Shown: positions 45,054 through 54,694, counted from the stretch's first letter. The stretch is DNA of 64,000 nt from Pseudomonas sp. UBA6562 (GCF_002434265.1 NZ_DJJS01000007.1:430014-494013); one strand, 5' to 3'. Made by a program: numbers and translations. Notes: generated by a model not told the origin, from the sequence alone.

Positions 45054-46475
45054 ATGCATGAGCCGAGCAGGGCGCAAGCGCCCAAACAATTGCACGTCAA
45101 TCTGTTCGAGATGAACTGCGTCAGCCACATCGTGCACGGGTTGTGGGTCCACCCCGAGAACAACCGGCACCGCTTCAACGATCTGGAGTATTGGATCGAG
45201 CTTGCCCAGTTGCTGGAGTACGGCACGTTCGACGGAGTCTTTCTGGCCGATGTGATCGGCACCTACGATGCCTTCCGCGACGGGCCGCAGACCTCGCTGC
45301 GCGAAGGCATGCAAATCCCCAGCAACGATCCGCTGCTGGTGATTCCGGCGATGGCAGCGGTGTCGAAGAACCTCGGCTTCGGCGCGACCTTTTCCACCAC
45401 CTACGAGCCGCCTTTCGCCTTCGCCCGCCGCATGAGCACGCTGGATCATCTGACCAAGGGCCGGGTGGGGTGGAACATCGTCACCTCGTACCTGCCCAAC
45501 GCCGCGCGCAACTTCGGCCACGACACGGAAGTGGCCCACGACCGCCGCTACGAGATCGCCGACGAATACCTGGATGTGCTGTACAAGCTGTGGGAAGGCT
45601 CGTGGGACGACGATGCGGTGCTCCAGGACCGTGAAAACCGCATCTACACCGATCCGCAGAAGGTGCGCTACATCGACCATGTCGGTGAGCACTTCAGGGT
45701 GGCCGGCCCGCACTTGTGCCAGCCGTCGCGCCAGCGCACGCCGGTGCTGTTCCAAGCCACAGGCTCGTCGGCGGGCATCGAGTTTGCCGGACGTCACGCC
45801 GAAGTGGTCTTCACCGGGGGCGTCGATACGCGTGCGGTACGTGCCAATATCCAAGCCATGCGCGACCGGGCCATCGCCCACGAGCGCGATCCGGCAGGGC
45901 TGAAGTTCGTAGTCATGGCCGGCGTCATCGTCGGTCGCACCGATGAAGAGGTCAGCCGCAAGCTCGACAGCTACCGCAAGCTGATGAGCGTCGAGGCGTC
46001 GCTGGCCCATGCCCAGGCGGCCGTGGACCTCACCGCAGTGCCGCCAGGCACGCTGATCGGCGAGTTGATCGAACGCCGGGTCCGGGGATGGGAAAGCCTG
46101 GCGCGCTACAGGCCCGAGTGGACGGTGGGGGCGGTACTGTCCCGCTTGGAGGGCTTCGACCGCGAGCGCTTCTTCGTCGCCGGCACGCCAGGCGTGGTCG
46201 CCGACGCCATCGAGAAGTGGCTGGATGTCGACGGTATCGACGGTATCAACCTGCGCCAGTACCTGTCGTTCGAAACGGCGCGGGACTTCATCGAGCTGGT
46301 GATCCCCGAGTTGCGTCGACGCGGCCGCTTTCGCGAACGCTACACCGAGGGCGAGACCCTGCGCGAGCGTCTGTTCGGGGCAGGCCAGGCGCGCCTGCCG
46401 GGCGACCACTACGGCGCCCGCTACCGCGATCCTGCTGCGTTGCAACAACCGTCCAGACCTTTGCGGTTTCGCTGA
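45054..46475 (+). CDS. DszA/NtaA-like FMN-dependent monooxygenase 2
   Basis: A 473-residue luciferase-like monooxygenase related to the protein at 39906 but clearly diverged. Motifs are YGTFDGVFLADVIGTYDAF, GFGATFSTTYEPPFAFARR, LDHLTKGRVGWNIVTSYL and ARNFGHDTEVAHDRRYEIAD, then VLFQATGSSAGIEFAGRHAE and the C-terminal RERYTEGETLRERLFG. The substrate loop around NCVSHIVHGLWVHPENN differs from that of oxygenase 1, so it may act on a different intermediate or substrate. The ATG follows TGAGG by 7 nt and comes 9 nt after the ATPase stop, making it the last gene of operon 1. A strong hairpin follows at 46510. Confidence 0.87.
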   Translation: MHEPSRAQAPKQLHVNLFEMNCVSHIVHGLWVHPENNRHRFNDLEYWIELAQLLEYGTFDGVFLADVIGTYDAFRDGPQTSLREGMQIPSNDPLLVIPAMAAVSKNLGFGATFSTTYEPPFAFARRMSTLDHLTKGRVGWNIVTSYLPNAARNFGHDTEVAHDRRYEIADEYLDVLYKLWEGSWDDDAVLQDRENRIYTDPQKVRYIDHVGEHFRVAGPHLCQPSRQRTPVLFQATGSSAGIEFAGRHAEVVFTGGVDTRAVRANIQAMRDRAIAHERDPAGLKFVVMAGVIVGRTDEEVSRKLDSYRKLMSVEASLAHAQAAVDLTAVPPGTLIGELIERRVRGWESLARYRPEWTVGAVLSRLEGFDRERFFVAGTPGVVADAIEKWLDVDGIDGINLRQYLSFETARDFIELVIPELRRRGRFRERYTEGETLRERLFGAGQARLPGDHYGARYRDPAALQQPSRPLRFR

Positions 46476-46509
46476 GCTGCAGCGCAAGACACGCTCCCCG
46501 CTGGACTAG

Positions 46510-46544
46510 GCGGCATGGCCGGACCTCGCTGTTCGGCCAGCCGC
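46510..46544 (+). terminator. Hairpin ending ABC operon 1
   Basis: GCGGC-a-TGGCCG (46510-46521) pairs with CGGCCA-GCCGC (46534-46544), giving 11 bp with one bulged A. It lacks a T-run, so it is a probable rather than a certain terminator. It stands between the last gene of operon 1 and the sigma-54 promoter of operon 2. Confidence 0.45.
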
Positions 46545-46637
46545 ATCGGTCGATGTTGGGCATTCAACAGTACATCCACAGATTGTCGCTCCCGACATCG
46601 CTCGTAGCCGCCCAGCCCCATATTTACGGGCCGAAAA

Positions 46638-46657
46638 AGCGGCACGCCCTGTGCAAT
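46638..46657 (+). promoter_or_regulatory. Sigma-54 promoter for ABC operon 2
   Basis: AGCGGCACGCCCTGTGCAAT has GG at 46641-46642 and GC at 46653-46654 with N10 spacing. It keeps the canonical GGCACG of the -24 box and TGCAAT at -12. Transcription would begin near 46666, about 25 nt before the ATG at 46691. Confidence 0.7.
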
Positions 46658-46690
46658 GGTTCAATCCCCGGACCATAGGCATCAGGATCC

Positions 46691-48376
46691 ATGCGAGAAC
46701 CCGATCTGTATTTGCGCCCCCCTGGCAGCCCAGCACGCTCCCTGCTCGGCCAAGCTCCCTTCATCGGTCTGTTGGCGTTCTGCGGGATGCTTGCGGGCTG
46801 CGGTCAGGACAGCGCCCAGGTGGCGCGCAGCGACACGCCGGTGCGTGGCGGTACGCTGGTGTACGCCACGGACCGCGAGCCGACCTGCCTGGACCCGCAC
46901 GTGGCCGGCGACATGCCGCAAGTCTTCATCGGCCAGCAGTACCTGGACTCGCTGGTGTCGATGGACGACCAAGGGCGTATCGGGCCTTGGCTGGCCGAGC
47001 GCTGGGAGGTGTCGCCGGACGGCCTGTCGTATACCTTCCACTTGCGCACCGACGTGCATTTCACTGACGGCACGCCGTTCAATGCGGCGGCGGTCAAGGC
47101 CAACCTCGACCACATGGCCAACCCCAAGACCCAGTCCAGCACCGCAGGTGGGTACATCCGCCAGTACCGCCGCACCGAGGTGATCGACGACAGCACGGCG
47201 GTGGTCCACCTGGCCACCCCCTATGCGGCGTTTCTGGAAGTGCTGGCGCAAGGGTTCCTCGGCATCGAGTCACCGACCGCGCTGGCCCGGCCACGGGACG
47301 AGAACTGCGAGAGCCCGGTGGGCAGCGGCCCGTTCAAGGTCGTGCGCTGGGACCGGCAAAGCCAGGTCGAGCTGGTGCGCAACCCCGACTACAACTGGGC
47401 ACCACCGACCGCCAAGCACCAAGGCCCGGCCTGGCTCGACCGGGTGATCTGGAAGTTCATCCAGGAACCGTCGGTGCGCTTCGCATCGCTGCAGGCCGGC
47501 GAGGTGGACGTGATCGAGGCGCTGCCCCCCGAATCCCACGAAGCCGCGCGGCGCAACCCCGACCTCCAGGTGCTGGTCGCCTTGCGTCCCGGCAACCCCA
47601 CCAATGGCACCCTCAACACCACCCGGGCGCCGTTCGACGACCTACGGGTACGCGAAGCCTTCGTGCGCAGTGCGGACATCGAAGGCGCGCTCAAGAGCGT
47701 CTACTTCGACGAGTTTCCGCGCGCCGGCGGCCCGCTGAGTTCGGCCACTCGCTTCTACAGTTCGGCCTTCGAAGGCGCCCAGGACTACGACCCGGCGCGT
47801 GCCGGCCAACTGCTCGACCAGGCCGGGTGGACGCAACGCGACGGCGAAGGCTATCGGGTCAAAGACGGCAAGCGGCTGAGCGTCCATGTGGTGATGGGCA
47901 ACCGCACGCCACCGTCGGAATACACGCTGTGGGAGCAGGTGCAGGCCACCACGCGCCTGGCCGGGTTCGATCTGATCGTCGACCAGATGAGCGACGTGCA
48001 GGCCACCAAACGCCAGGCCGACTGGGACTATGACGTCCGCCTGGGGTACTGGAACACCAACACCGCCGATGTGCTGCGCATCATCTTCGGCGCCGATTTC
48101 ATCCAGCCAGCCGGTGTCGGTGGCTACCACCAGAACACTGCCGGTTACACCGACCCGGCGTTGGAGAAGCTGCTGCAGGACGCCTTGGCGACCCAGGACC
48201 CGGAGCAGCGCAAGACGCTGTACGACAAAGCCCAGCAGATCGCCTCGAGCCAGTACCTGCAACTGACCACCTACCCGCAAAGCACGCGCCTGGGCATCTA
48301 CAAGACCACCCAAGGGGTGCGCCTGGAGCCTTCGCTGGCGGTGACCTACCTCTATGACGCCTGGGTGAACAAATGA
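46691..48376 (+). CDS. Peptide/nickel-type ABC substrate-binding lipoprotein 2
   Basis: A 561-residue SBP_bac_5 protein and paralogue of the one at 35960. It has a longer lipoprotein signal peptide (FIGLLAFCGMLAGC, lipobox Cys37). Landmarks are GGTLVYATDREPTCLDPHV, LAERWEVSPDGLSYTFHLR, FTDGTPFNAAAVKANLDHM, VGSGPFKVVRWDRQ and FDDLRVREAFVRSADI. It leads operon 2 (binding protein, two permeases, ATPase, oxygenase, MFS) under a predicted sigma-54 promoter. It overlaps the next gene by 4 nt. Diverged pocket residues relative to paralogue 1 suggest a related but different ligand; this is inference. Confidence 0.9.
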   Translation: MREPDLYLRPPGSPARSLLGQAPFIGLLAFCGMLAGCGQDSAQVARSDTPVRGGTLVYATDREPTCLDPHVAGDMPQVFIGQQYLDSLVSMDDQGRIGPWLAERWEVSPDGLSYTFHLRTDVHFTDGTPFNAAAVKANLDHMANPKTQSSTAGGYIRQYRRTEVIDDSTAVVHLATPYAAFLEVLAQGFLGIESPTALARPRDENCESPVGSGPFKVVRWDRQSQVELVRNPDYNWAPPTAKHQGPAWLDRVIWKFIQEPSVRFASLQAGEVDVIEALPPESHEAARRNPDLQVLVALRPGNPTNGTLNTTRAPFDDLRVREAFVRSADIEGALKSVYFDEFPRAGGPLSSATRFYSSAFEGAQDYDPARAGQLLDQAGWTQRDGEGYRVKDGKRLSVHVVMGNRTPPSEYTLWEQVQATTRLAGFDLIVDQMSDVQATKRQADWDYDVRLGYWNTNTADVLRIIFGADFIQPAGVGGYHQNTAGYTDPALEKLLQDALATQDPEQRKTLYDKAQQIASSQYLQLTTYPQSTRLGIYKTTQGVRLEPSLAVTYLYDAWVNK

Positions 48377-49365
48377 GCGGAGTCCGCGTGAACGACGTAC
48401 CGGCCCAGCCGCGCCGCGAACGTCTGCAACAGCTGGGGCGCCGTGCCCTGTGGCGCCTGGGCGGCGGGTTGGTGGTGCTGTGGGCCGTGGCGACCCTGAC
48501 CTTCTTCGCCTTGCGCCTGATGCCCGGCGACCCGGTGCAGGCCATTCTCGGCGGCCCCAGCGGCAACCCCACCCCGGAAACCATCGCCGAAGTCACCCGC
48601 GAGTATGGGCTGGACAAGCCCTTGGCGGTGCAGTACGGGCTCTATCTGCTGCGCTTGGTGCAGGGCGATCTGGGCGTGTCCTACTCCCAGCACCTGCCAG
48701 TGACCCGTGTGCTGGCCGAGCAAGCGGGGCCGACGCTGGAACTGACGTTCTCCGCGCTGCTGCTGTCCTGGCTGTTGGTCCTGGTCTTGACGGTGTGGAC
48801 CGCCGGACGGCGGCGCTGGGTCGGCCGCCTGGCCTCGCTGGCTGAAACGCTGTCGGCGGCGTTGCCGCACTTCTGGCTCGGCATCGTGCTGCTGGCGGTG
48901 TTCGCCTTTGGCCTGCGCTGGTTTCCGCCCGCGGGCAGCGACGGTTGGCGCACGCTGGTACTGCCGTCGTTCGCGCTGGCCATTCCGCTGGCGGGGTTCA
49001 TCGCCCAGGTCACCCGCGAGTCGCTGGAGCTGACCCTCGAACAACCCTTCGTGCTGACCGCACGCACCCGCGGCCTGAGCGACCTGGCGGTGCGTTACCG
49101 GCATGCCTTGCGCCACGCCGTGCTGCCGGGCATTTCGCTGTCGGGCTGGGCCATCGGCGCGCTGATCAGTGGCGCGGTGGTGATCGAAGTGATCTTTTCC
49201 CGCAAGGGCCTGGGCCGTCAGCTGTACCAGGCGGTGCAGACCCAGGACCTGCCGCTGACCATCGGCATCAGCCTGGTGGTCGCTGCCGGCTACGTGCTGG
49301 CCAACATTCTGGTCGACCTCCTGTACCTGTGGGTCGACCCTCGGCAAAAAGGGGCTGTGGCATGA
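48373..49365 (+). CDS. Dpp-type ABC permease 2 (DppB-like)
   Basis: A 330-residue DppB-family inner-membrane permease starting in the upstream stop (ATGA). It shows VLWAVATLTFFALRLMPGDP, ILGGPSGNPTPETIAEVTRE, YGLDKPLAVQYGLYLLRL and the ATPase-contact loop RTRGLSDLAVRYRHALRHAV. A basic N-terminal stretch of about 25 residues (RRERLQQLGRRALWR) precedes the first membrane segment and is absent from paralogue 1. Here the DppB and DppC genes are adjacent, the ancestral arrangement. Confidence 0.92.
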   Translation: MSGVRVNDVPAQPRRERLQQLGRRALWRLGGGLVVLWAVATLTFFALRLMPGDPVQAILGGPSGNPTPETIAEVTREYGLDKPLAVQYGLYLLRLVQGDLGVSYSQHLPVTRVLAEQAGPTLELTFSALLLSWLLVLVLTVWTAGRRRWVGRLASLAETLSAALPHFWLGIVLLAVFAFGLRWFPPAGSDGWRTLVLPSFALAIPLAGFIAQVTRESLELTLEQPFVLTARTRGLSDLAVRYRHALRHAVLPGISLSGWAIGALISGAVVIEVIFSRKGLGRQLYQAVQTQDLPLTIGISLVVAAGYVLANILVDLLYLWVDPRQKGAVA

Positions 49366-50225
49366 GCGAACTGACGTTGGAGACCTCTCCGCCCACCGTG
49401 GGCGTGCAGCGTGCCCCGCGACGCCTGCGCGTCGGGCCACTGCTGGCGCTGGCGTTTCTGTCGCTGGTCATCGTCGCGGCCATTGCGCCGCAGTGGTTCG
49501 CCCACAGCGATCCGCTGGCCATCGTGCCGCGCGATGCCTTCCACCCGCCGGGCTGGTCGCACTGGTTCGGCACCGACCAGTCCGGGCGCGACATCTTTTC
49601 CCGGGTCATCCATGGCACCCGCCAGTCGCTGCTGATCGGCATCGCGGCCACTGCCATCGCCATGGGCATCGCCATCGTGCTGGGGCTGCTCAGCGGCCTG
49701 GGCGGGGCGCAACTCGACCGAGGCGTTGGCTGGCTGCTGGAGGTGCTGTTCGCCTTTCCCAGCCTGATCCTGGCGCTGCTGTTCGTGGCCATCTTCGGCA
49801 GCGGTATCGGCCCGTTGATCGTGGCCACCGGTTTGGGCGCTGCGCCGGGTTATGCGCGCATGGTGCGCGGTCAGATCCTGGCAGTGCGCAACGCCGGGTA
49901 CATCGAGTCGGCGCGGGCGCTGGGGCATGCGCCGCTGCGCATCATCACGCGGCAACTGTTGCCCAACGCCATGCGGCCTTTGATCGTGACCCTGACCATG
50001 GGCGTCGGTCAGGCCATCGTCTGGGCGTCGGCCTTGAGCTTTCTCGGCCTGGGCGCCCGGCCTCCGGCCCCGGAGTGGGGGACCATGCTGTCGATGGGCC
50101 GCGACTTCATCGCCCATGCCTGGTGGCTGACCTTCTTTCCAGGGCTGTTCATCGTCCTGACCACGCTGTCGACCACCGTGGCCGGCCGCTACCTGCAACG
50201 ACGCCTCGAGGGCCGTCTGTCATGA
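49362..50225 (+). CDS. Dpp-type ABC permease 2 (DppC-like)
   Basis: A 287-residue DppC-family permease whose ATG overlaps the previous stop. Conserved stretches are LLALAFLSLVIVAAIAPQWF, the WFGTDQSGRDIFSRVIHGTR motif, the EAA loop ESARALGHAPLRIITRQLLP and LSFLGLGARPPAPEWGTML. It pairs with the permease at 48373 to form the channel of importer 2. Confidence 0.92.
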   Translation: MSELTLETSPPTVGVQRAPRRLRVGPLLALAFLSLVIVAAIAPQWFAHSDPLAIVPRDAFHPPGWSHWFGTDQSGRDIFSRVIHGTRQSLLIGIAATAIAMGIAIVLGLLSGLGGAQLDRGVGWLLEVLFAFPSLILALLFVAIFGSGIGPLIVATGLGAAPGYARMVRGQILAVRNAGYIESARALGHAPLRIITRQLLPNAMRPLIVTLTMGVGQAIVWASALSFLGLGARPPAPEWGTMLSMGRDFIAHAWWLTFFPGLFIVLTTLSTTVAGRYLQRRLEGRLS

Positions 50226-51937
50226 GCGAAAGCAAACGCTTGATCGTCGAAGGCTTGTCCATCGAGTTCGCTGGGCAGTCGGTGGTGCGCAACCTGTCCT
50301 TCACCCTGGAGCCGGGACGGACCTTGGCCCTGGTCGGGGAATCCGGCTCGGGCAAGAGCGTGACCGCGCGCAGCCTGGTCGGGCTGGCGGGCGAGGGCGC
50401 GCGGATCACCGCGCGGCGTCTGAACTATGCCGGGCGCGACCTGCTCAGGCTGTCCGAGCGCGGCTGGCAGGCGTTGCGCGGCAAGGATATCGGCGTGGTC
50501 TTGCAGGATGCCTTGGTGTCGCTGGACCCGCTGCGGCCGGTGGGCAAGGAAATCCTCGAAGTGTTGCAGACCCATCGTTGGGGCGACCCACATAGCCGCA
50601 ACGAGCGTGTGGTCGAGCTGCTGGAGCTGGTGGGGGTCCCCGAGCCGCGCTTGCGCGCCCGGCAACGCCCCGACCAGCTGTCCGGCGGCCTGCGCCAGCG
50701 TGCGCTGATCGCCAGCGCCCTGGCGCTCGATCCGGGCCTGGTGATCGCCGACGAGCCGACCACGGCGCTGGACGCCACGGTGCAGGCGCAGATCCTGCAA
50801 GTGTTGCAGCAGATCAAGGCGCGCGGCGATTCGCTGCTGATCATCAGCCACGACCTGGCCGTGGTGGCGCAACTGGCGGACGACGTTTTGGTGCTGCGCC
50901 ACGGCGAAACGGTGGAGCAAGGCCCCATGGAGCAGGTGCTGCGCGCGCCGCGCCACCCCTATACACGGTCACTGCTCGATGCCGTGCCCGCCGAGCACGC
51001 GCGCGGAACGCGCTTGTCGCCGGGACAGTCCGCCGCCCTCCAGGCGCCGCGCACGCGACAGGATGCGCCGGTGCTGCTCAAGGCGGTCGGACTGGGCAAG
51101 CGCTACCTGGGCCCGGATCGACAGGTGCTGCAGGTCGTCGAGGGGGTTGGCTTCGAGCTGCGCGCCGGCAGAACGCTGGGCATCGTCGGCGAGTCCGGGT
51201 CGGGCAAGACCACCGTGGCACGCATCGTACTGGGCCTGCTGCAACCCGACGCCGGGGAAGTGCGCTTTCTCGACCGGCTCTGGACTGCGACGGGCGATCG
51301 GCAGGTACCGGAAAAGGAGCGGCGCCTGCACCGGCGCGACATCAGCGTGATCTATCAAGACCCCCTCAGCTCGTTCGACCCGCGTTGGAGCGTTGGGCAG
51401 ATTCTGGCCGACGCGCTGGACGTCGCCGGTGTCGAGCCCGCGCAGCAACCGGCGCGCATCGCGCAGTTGCTGGAACAGGTACGGCTACACCCGCATCTGC
51501 AAGGTCGGCGACCCTTGCAACTGTCCGGCGGCCAGCGCCAGCGGGTGGCCATCGCCCGAGCCATCGCCAGCGATCCCAAGGTGATCGTCTGCGACGAGCC
51601 GGTGTCGGCGCTGGACGTTTCGGTGCAAGCGCAAGTGCTCGATCTGCTGGCCGACCTGCAGGCGCAACTGGGCCTGGCGTATCTGTTCATTTCCCACGAC
51701 CTGGGTGTGATCCGCCATGTCAGCGACGACGTGCTGGTGATGCGCCACGGCCAAGTGGTGGAAAGCGCCGAGGTCGAGACGCTGTTCGACCACCCGCAAC
51801 ACGAATACACCCGGCGTCTGCTCGGGGCCGTGCCGCGCTTGCCCGGCTCGGGCGCCGCGCTGGTGGTGCCGCCCCTGGAACCCGAGCACCCGACGTCGCT
51901 GTTCGACGAATCCCGCCTGTGGAAAATCGCTATCTAG
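50222..51937 (+). CDS. Double ABC ATPase 2 (DppD-DppF fusion)
   Basis: A 571-residue fused pair of ATPase domains. Walker A motifs are GESGSGKSV (residues 39-47) and GESGSGKTT (about 323-331). Both signatures (LSGGLRQR, LSGGQRQR) and Walker B segments (VIADEPTTALD, VCDEPVSALD) are intact. The start overlaps the permease stop. The C-terminus ends LWKIAI, echoing the IAI end of the paralogue at 43350. It supplies energy for importer 2. Confidence 0.92.
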   Translation: MSESKRLIVEGLSIEFAGQSVVRNLSFTLEPGRTLALVGESGSGKSVTARSLVGLAGEGARITARRLNYAGRDLLRLSERGWQALRGKDIGVVLQDALVSLDPLRPVGKEILEVLQTHRWGDPHSRNERVVELLELVGVPEPRLRARQRPDQLSGGLRQRALIASALALDPGLVIADEPTTALDATVQAQILQVLQQIKARGDSLLIISHDLAVVAQLADDVLVLRHGETVEQGPMEQVLRAPRHPYTRSLLDAVPAEHARGTRLSPGQSAALQAPRTRQDAPVLLKAVGLGKRYLGPDRQVLQVVEGVGFELRAGRTLGIVGESGSGKTTVARIVLGLLQPDAGEVRFLDRLWTATGDRQVPEKERRLHRRDISVIYQDPLSSFDPRWSVGQILADALDVAGVEPAQQPARIAQLLEQVRLHPHLQGRRPLQLSGGQRQRVAIARAIASDPKVIVCDEPVSALDVSVQAQVLDLLADLQAQLGLAYLFISHDLGVIRHVSDDVLVMRHGQVVESAEVETLFDHPQHEYTRRLLGAVPRLPGSGAALVVPPLEPEHPTSLFDESRLWKIAI

Positions 51938-51971
51938 TGCTGCCTAGCCGCAGCCTGCACAAGGAACTGTC

Positions 51972-53180
51972 ATGAGTACGTTGTCCGCTGTCGCCCAACC
52001 CGCCGCCCCCACGGTCGAAACACTCAACGCCCGCGCCGACCTGCTGTTGCCGCAGATCGCCGCCGGTGCTGCGCAACGCGAACGCGAGCGGCAACTGCCC
52101 TATGAAGCGGTCGCGCAGATCGCCGCTGCGGGGCTGTTCACCACGCGCATCCCCACCCGCTACGGCGGCGCCGGGGGTGCGGTCAAGGACGTCATCGCGC
52201 TGTTGGTGCGCATCGCCGCCGCCGACTCCAACGTCGCCCAGGCGTTGCGCCCCGGTTTCGGGTTCGTCGAAGGCTTGCTGGCCTCGACTGCCGAAGGCGC
52301 CGAGGCCGAGCGCGAACGCTGGTTCGCCCGTTACCTCGAGGGGGCGGTGGTGGGCAACGCCGGCTGGGAAATCGGCAGCGCCAATGGGTCGGTCAGCGCG
52401 CGCATCGTGCGTGAGGGTGACCACTACCGGGCCAGTGGCAGCAAGTATTACAGCACCGGCTCCCTGTACGCCGACTGGGTCAGTGCGGTGGCGCTGGACG
52501 AGAACGACCAGCCGGTGTCGTTCATCCTGCCCCGCGATCGCCAGGGCTTGGAGTTGCTCGACGATTTCGATGCCATGGGGCAGCGCCTGACGGCCAGTGG
52601 CACCACGCACTTGCATGACGTGCTGGTCAGGCCCGAAGAAATCCGCACCCGCACGGTCGAGGAGGGCAAGCGCACCATCGTCACGCCCTTCCTGCAGTTG
52701 TTCCTGGCCTCGGTGCAGGCCGGGATCGCCCGCAACGCCCTGAACGATGCAGTCGATTTCGCCAATCGGCATGCGCGGCCGATCAAGCACAGCACGGCCA
52801 CCCGTTCGGTCGACGATCCCTATGTGGAGCTGAGCGTAGGCGACATCTCGGCCCGGGCCTTCACGGCCGAGGCCGTGGTGCTGCGTGCGGCCGAATCCAT
52901 CGACCGCGCGTGGGCCGCAGACCTGCAGCCACAGGCCGTCGACCAGGCCGCGGTGGAAGTCGCCCAGGCGCAGTACATCGCGGCCGAATCCGCGCTCAAG
53001 GCCGCCGAGTGGCTGTTCGATGTGGGCGGGGCGTCCACCACTGGGCGCAGCCACAACCTGGATCGTCATTGGCGCAACGCGCGTACCGTGGCCAACCACA
53101 ATCCGCGGCAATGGAAAGCCGCAGCGGTGGGTGCCTGGCAGCTCAAAGGCACGCCGCCGCCGACCTCGGGGTTGTTCTGA
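51972..53180 (+). CDS. DszC/SfnB-like flavin-dependent oxygenase 2
   Basis: A 402-residue acyl-CoA-dehydrogenase-fold oxygenase with AAGGAA before its ATG. It shares with the protein at 38635 the AADSNVAQALRPGFGFVE region, the SGSKYYSTGSLYADWVSAVA core, GFDAMGQRL-type ASGTTHLHDV, and the C-terminal LDRHWRNARTVANHNP. It is a likely FMNH2-dependent S-oxygenase of the SfnB/DszC type. Unlike operon 1, no DszA-like gene follows; it may use the DszA-like proteins of operon 1. The stop is followed 23 nt later by an MFS gene. Confidence 0.86.
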   Translation: MSTLSAVAQPAAPTVETLNARADLLLPQIAAGAAQRERERQLPYEAVAQIAAAGLFTTRIPTRYGGAGGAVKDVIALLVRIAAADSNVAQALRPGFGFVEGLLASTAEGAEAERERWFARYLEGAVVGNAGWEIGSANGSVSARIVREGDHYRASGSKYYSTGSLYADWVSAVALDENDQPVSFILPRDRQGLELLDDFDAMGQRLTASGTTHLHDVLVRPEEIRTRTVEEGKRTIVTPFLQLFLASVQAGIARNALNDAVDFANRHARPIKHSTATRSVDDPYVELSVGDISARAFTAEAVVLRAAESIDRAWAADLQPQAVDQAAVEVAQAQYIAAESALKAAEWLFDVGGASTTGRSHNLDRHWRNARTVANHNPRQWKAAAVGAWQLKGTPPPTSGLF

Positions 53181-53203
53181 CGCGCAAGCGGTGCAGACCG
53201 ACC

Positions 53204-54649
53204 ATGGGCATCGAGCACAGCCTGGCTACGCGGGCCGATCCGACGAGCGCCGTCGCAGCCGCCACGCCCCTCTGGCGCATCCCGATGATCATCGGCTGCG
53301 CATTGTTCATGGAGCTGATCGACGCGACGGCCGTGCTCACCGCACTGCCGCAGATGGCTACGGAATTTTCCGAGCCCAGTGTGCGCATGAACCTGGTGGT
53401 GTCGCTGTATCTGCTGGCCGCTGCACTGTTCGTGCCGATCAGCAGTTGGGCGGCGGAGCGGTTCGGGCCGCGGCGTGTGTTCGTCGTCGCCATCGTGCTG
53501 TTCACCGTGGCGTCCCTGGCCTGCGCCTGTTCGACCTCATTGTTGCAGCTGTCGCTGGCGCGCATGGCCCAAGGCGCGGCCGGGGCGATGATGGTGCCGG
53601 TGGGGCAGGTGATCCTGTTGCGTTGGTCGCCGCGCGAACATCTGCTACGGACCATGTCGTACCTGACCATCCCGGCGTTGATCGGCCCGGTGCTAGGGCC
53701 GCCCTTGGGTGGCCTGCTGGTGACCCTACTGTCCTGGCAATGGATCTTTCTGATCAATCTGCCCATCGGCGTGCTTGGGGTAGGGCTGGTGTTGCGGCAT
53801 GTTCCCGACTATCCCGGCCTGGATGCCAGGCCTCTGGACAAACCGGGCCTGTTGCTGAGCGCTGTGGGGTTGGCAGGGCTGGTGTTCGGCTGCGAAGCGC
53901 TGGGCCATGGTTTGCTACCGCGCGCGTGGGCCGTGCTGCTGATCGTCGGCGGCCTGCTCGGCGCGCTGGGGTATGTGCGGTACGCCCGACGCGCCGCCCA
54001 CCCGTTGATCGACCTGCGTCTGCTGCGGATTCCAACCTTCGGGATCGCCTTCTGGGGCGGCAACCTGATGCGCATCGGCAGTGCTGCGCAGCCCTTTCTG
54101 CTGGTGCTGTTGTTTCAGGTCTGTTTTGGCCTGAGCCCTTTGCAGGCCGGTCTGCTGAGTTTCGTCGGCGGAGCCGGCGCATTCGTCATGAAGCTGCTGG
54201 CAGTGGGCATCGTCAACCGCTTCGGCTTCAAGCGCACGCTGATCGGCAATGCCGTGCTGACCGGCCTGAGCCTGGCCGCCACCGCGCTGTTCGATCCGTC
54301 GACGCCGTATTGGGTGATCGTGCTCGTGCTGTTCGTCAGCGGCGTGATCCGTTCCCTGCAGTTCAGCACCCTGGGTGCGCTGACCTACGCCGACGTGCCA
54401 CCTGAGCGGTCGAGCGGCGCCAGTAGCCTCTCGGCGATGAGTGTGCAACTGACGATGAGCGTCTCGGTGGGCCTGGCCGCTGCCGTGTTGAGCCTGGTCA
54501 TGGCCGTGCGCGGCCACGCGGCGGTCGCCCAGAGCGACATCGCCTGGGTCATGGGGTTGGCCGGCGGCTTGTGCGTGGCCTCGGCGCTGGTCTATCGCCG
54601 CCTGGCCGGCAATGCCGGAAGTGAGGTGTTGGGCCGGCGTACGCGTTGA
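53204..54649 (+). CDS. MFS transporter, DHA2 (EmrB/QacA-like) family
   Basis: A 481-residue multispanning transporter with about 14 hydrophobic segments. The first segment carries FMELIDATAVLTALPQMA, the typical DHA2 opening with an Asp in TM1. The motif-A-like loop AAERFGPRRVFVVAIVLFT and the motif-C-like LIGPVLGPPLGGLL mark it as a drug:H+ antiporter-type protein. The ATG at 53204 has only weak upstream purines, but the longer frame reads through the oxygenase gene and is rejected. As the last gene of operon 2 it might export the desulfurised carbon skeleton or a toxic by-product; this is inferred from position only. Confidence 0.85.
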   Translation: MGIEHSLATRADPTSAVAAATPLWRIPMIIGCALFMELIDATAVLTALPQMATEFSEPSVRMNLVVSLYLLAAALFVPISSWAAERFGPRRVFVVAIVLFTVASLACACSTSLLQLSLARMAQGAAGAMMVPVGQVILLRWSPREHLLRTMSYLTIPALIGPVLGPPLGGLLVTLLSWQWIFLINLPIGVLGVGLVLRHVPDYPGLDARPLDKPGLLLSAVGLAGLVFGCEALGHGLLPRAWAVLLIVGGLLGALGYVRYARRAAHPLIDLRLLRIPTFGIAFWGGNLMRIGSAAQPFLLVLLFQVCFGLSPLQAGLLSFVGGAGAFVMKLLAVGIVNRFGFKRTLIGNAVLTGLSLAATALFDPSTPYWVIVLVLFVSGVIRSLQFSTLGALTYADVPPERSSGASSLSAMSVQLTMSVSVGLAAAVLSLVMAVRGHAAVAQSDIAWVMGLAGGLCVASALVYRRLAGNAGSEVLGRRTR

Positions 54650-54655
54650 ACTGTC

Positions 54656-54694
54656 GGTTTGCGCACAGTGGACGTGCAGCCAGTGTCGCAAACC
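54656..54694 (+). terminator. Inverted repeat after the MFS gene
   Basis: GGTTTGCG (54656-54663) and CGCAAACC (54687-54694) form a perfect 8-bp stem with a 23-nt loop, beginning 7 nt after the MFS stop. No T-run follows. It is a plausible end of operon 2. Confidence 0.35.
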
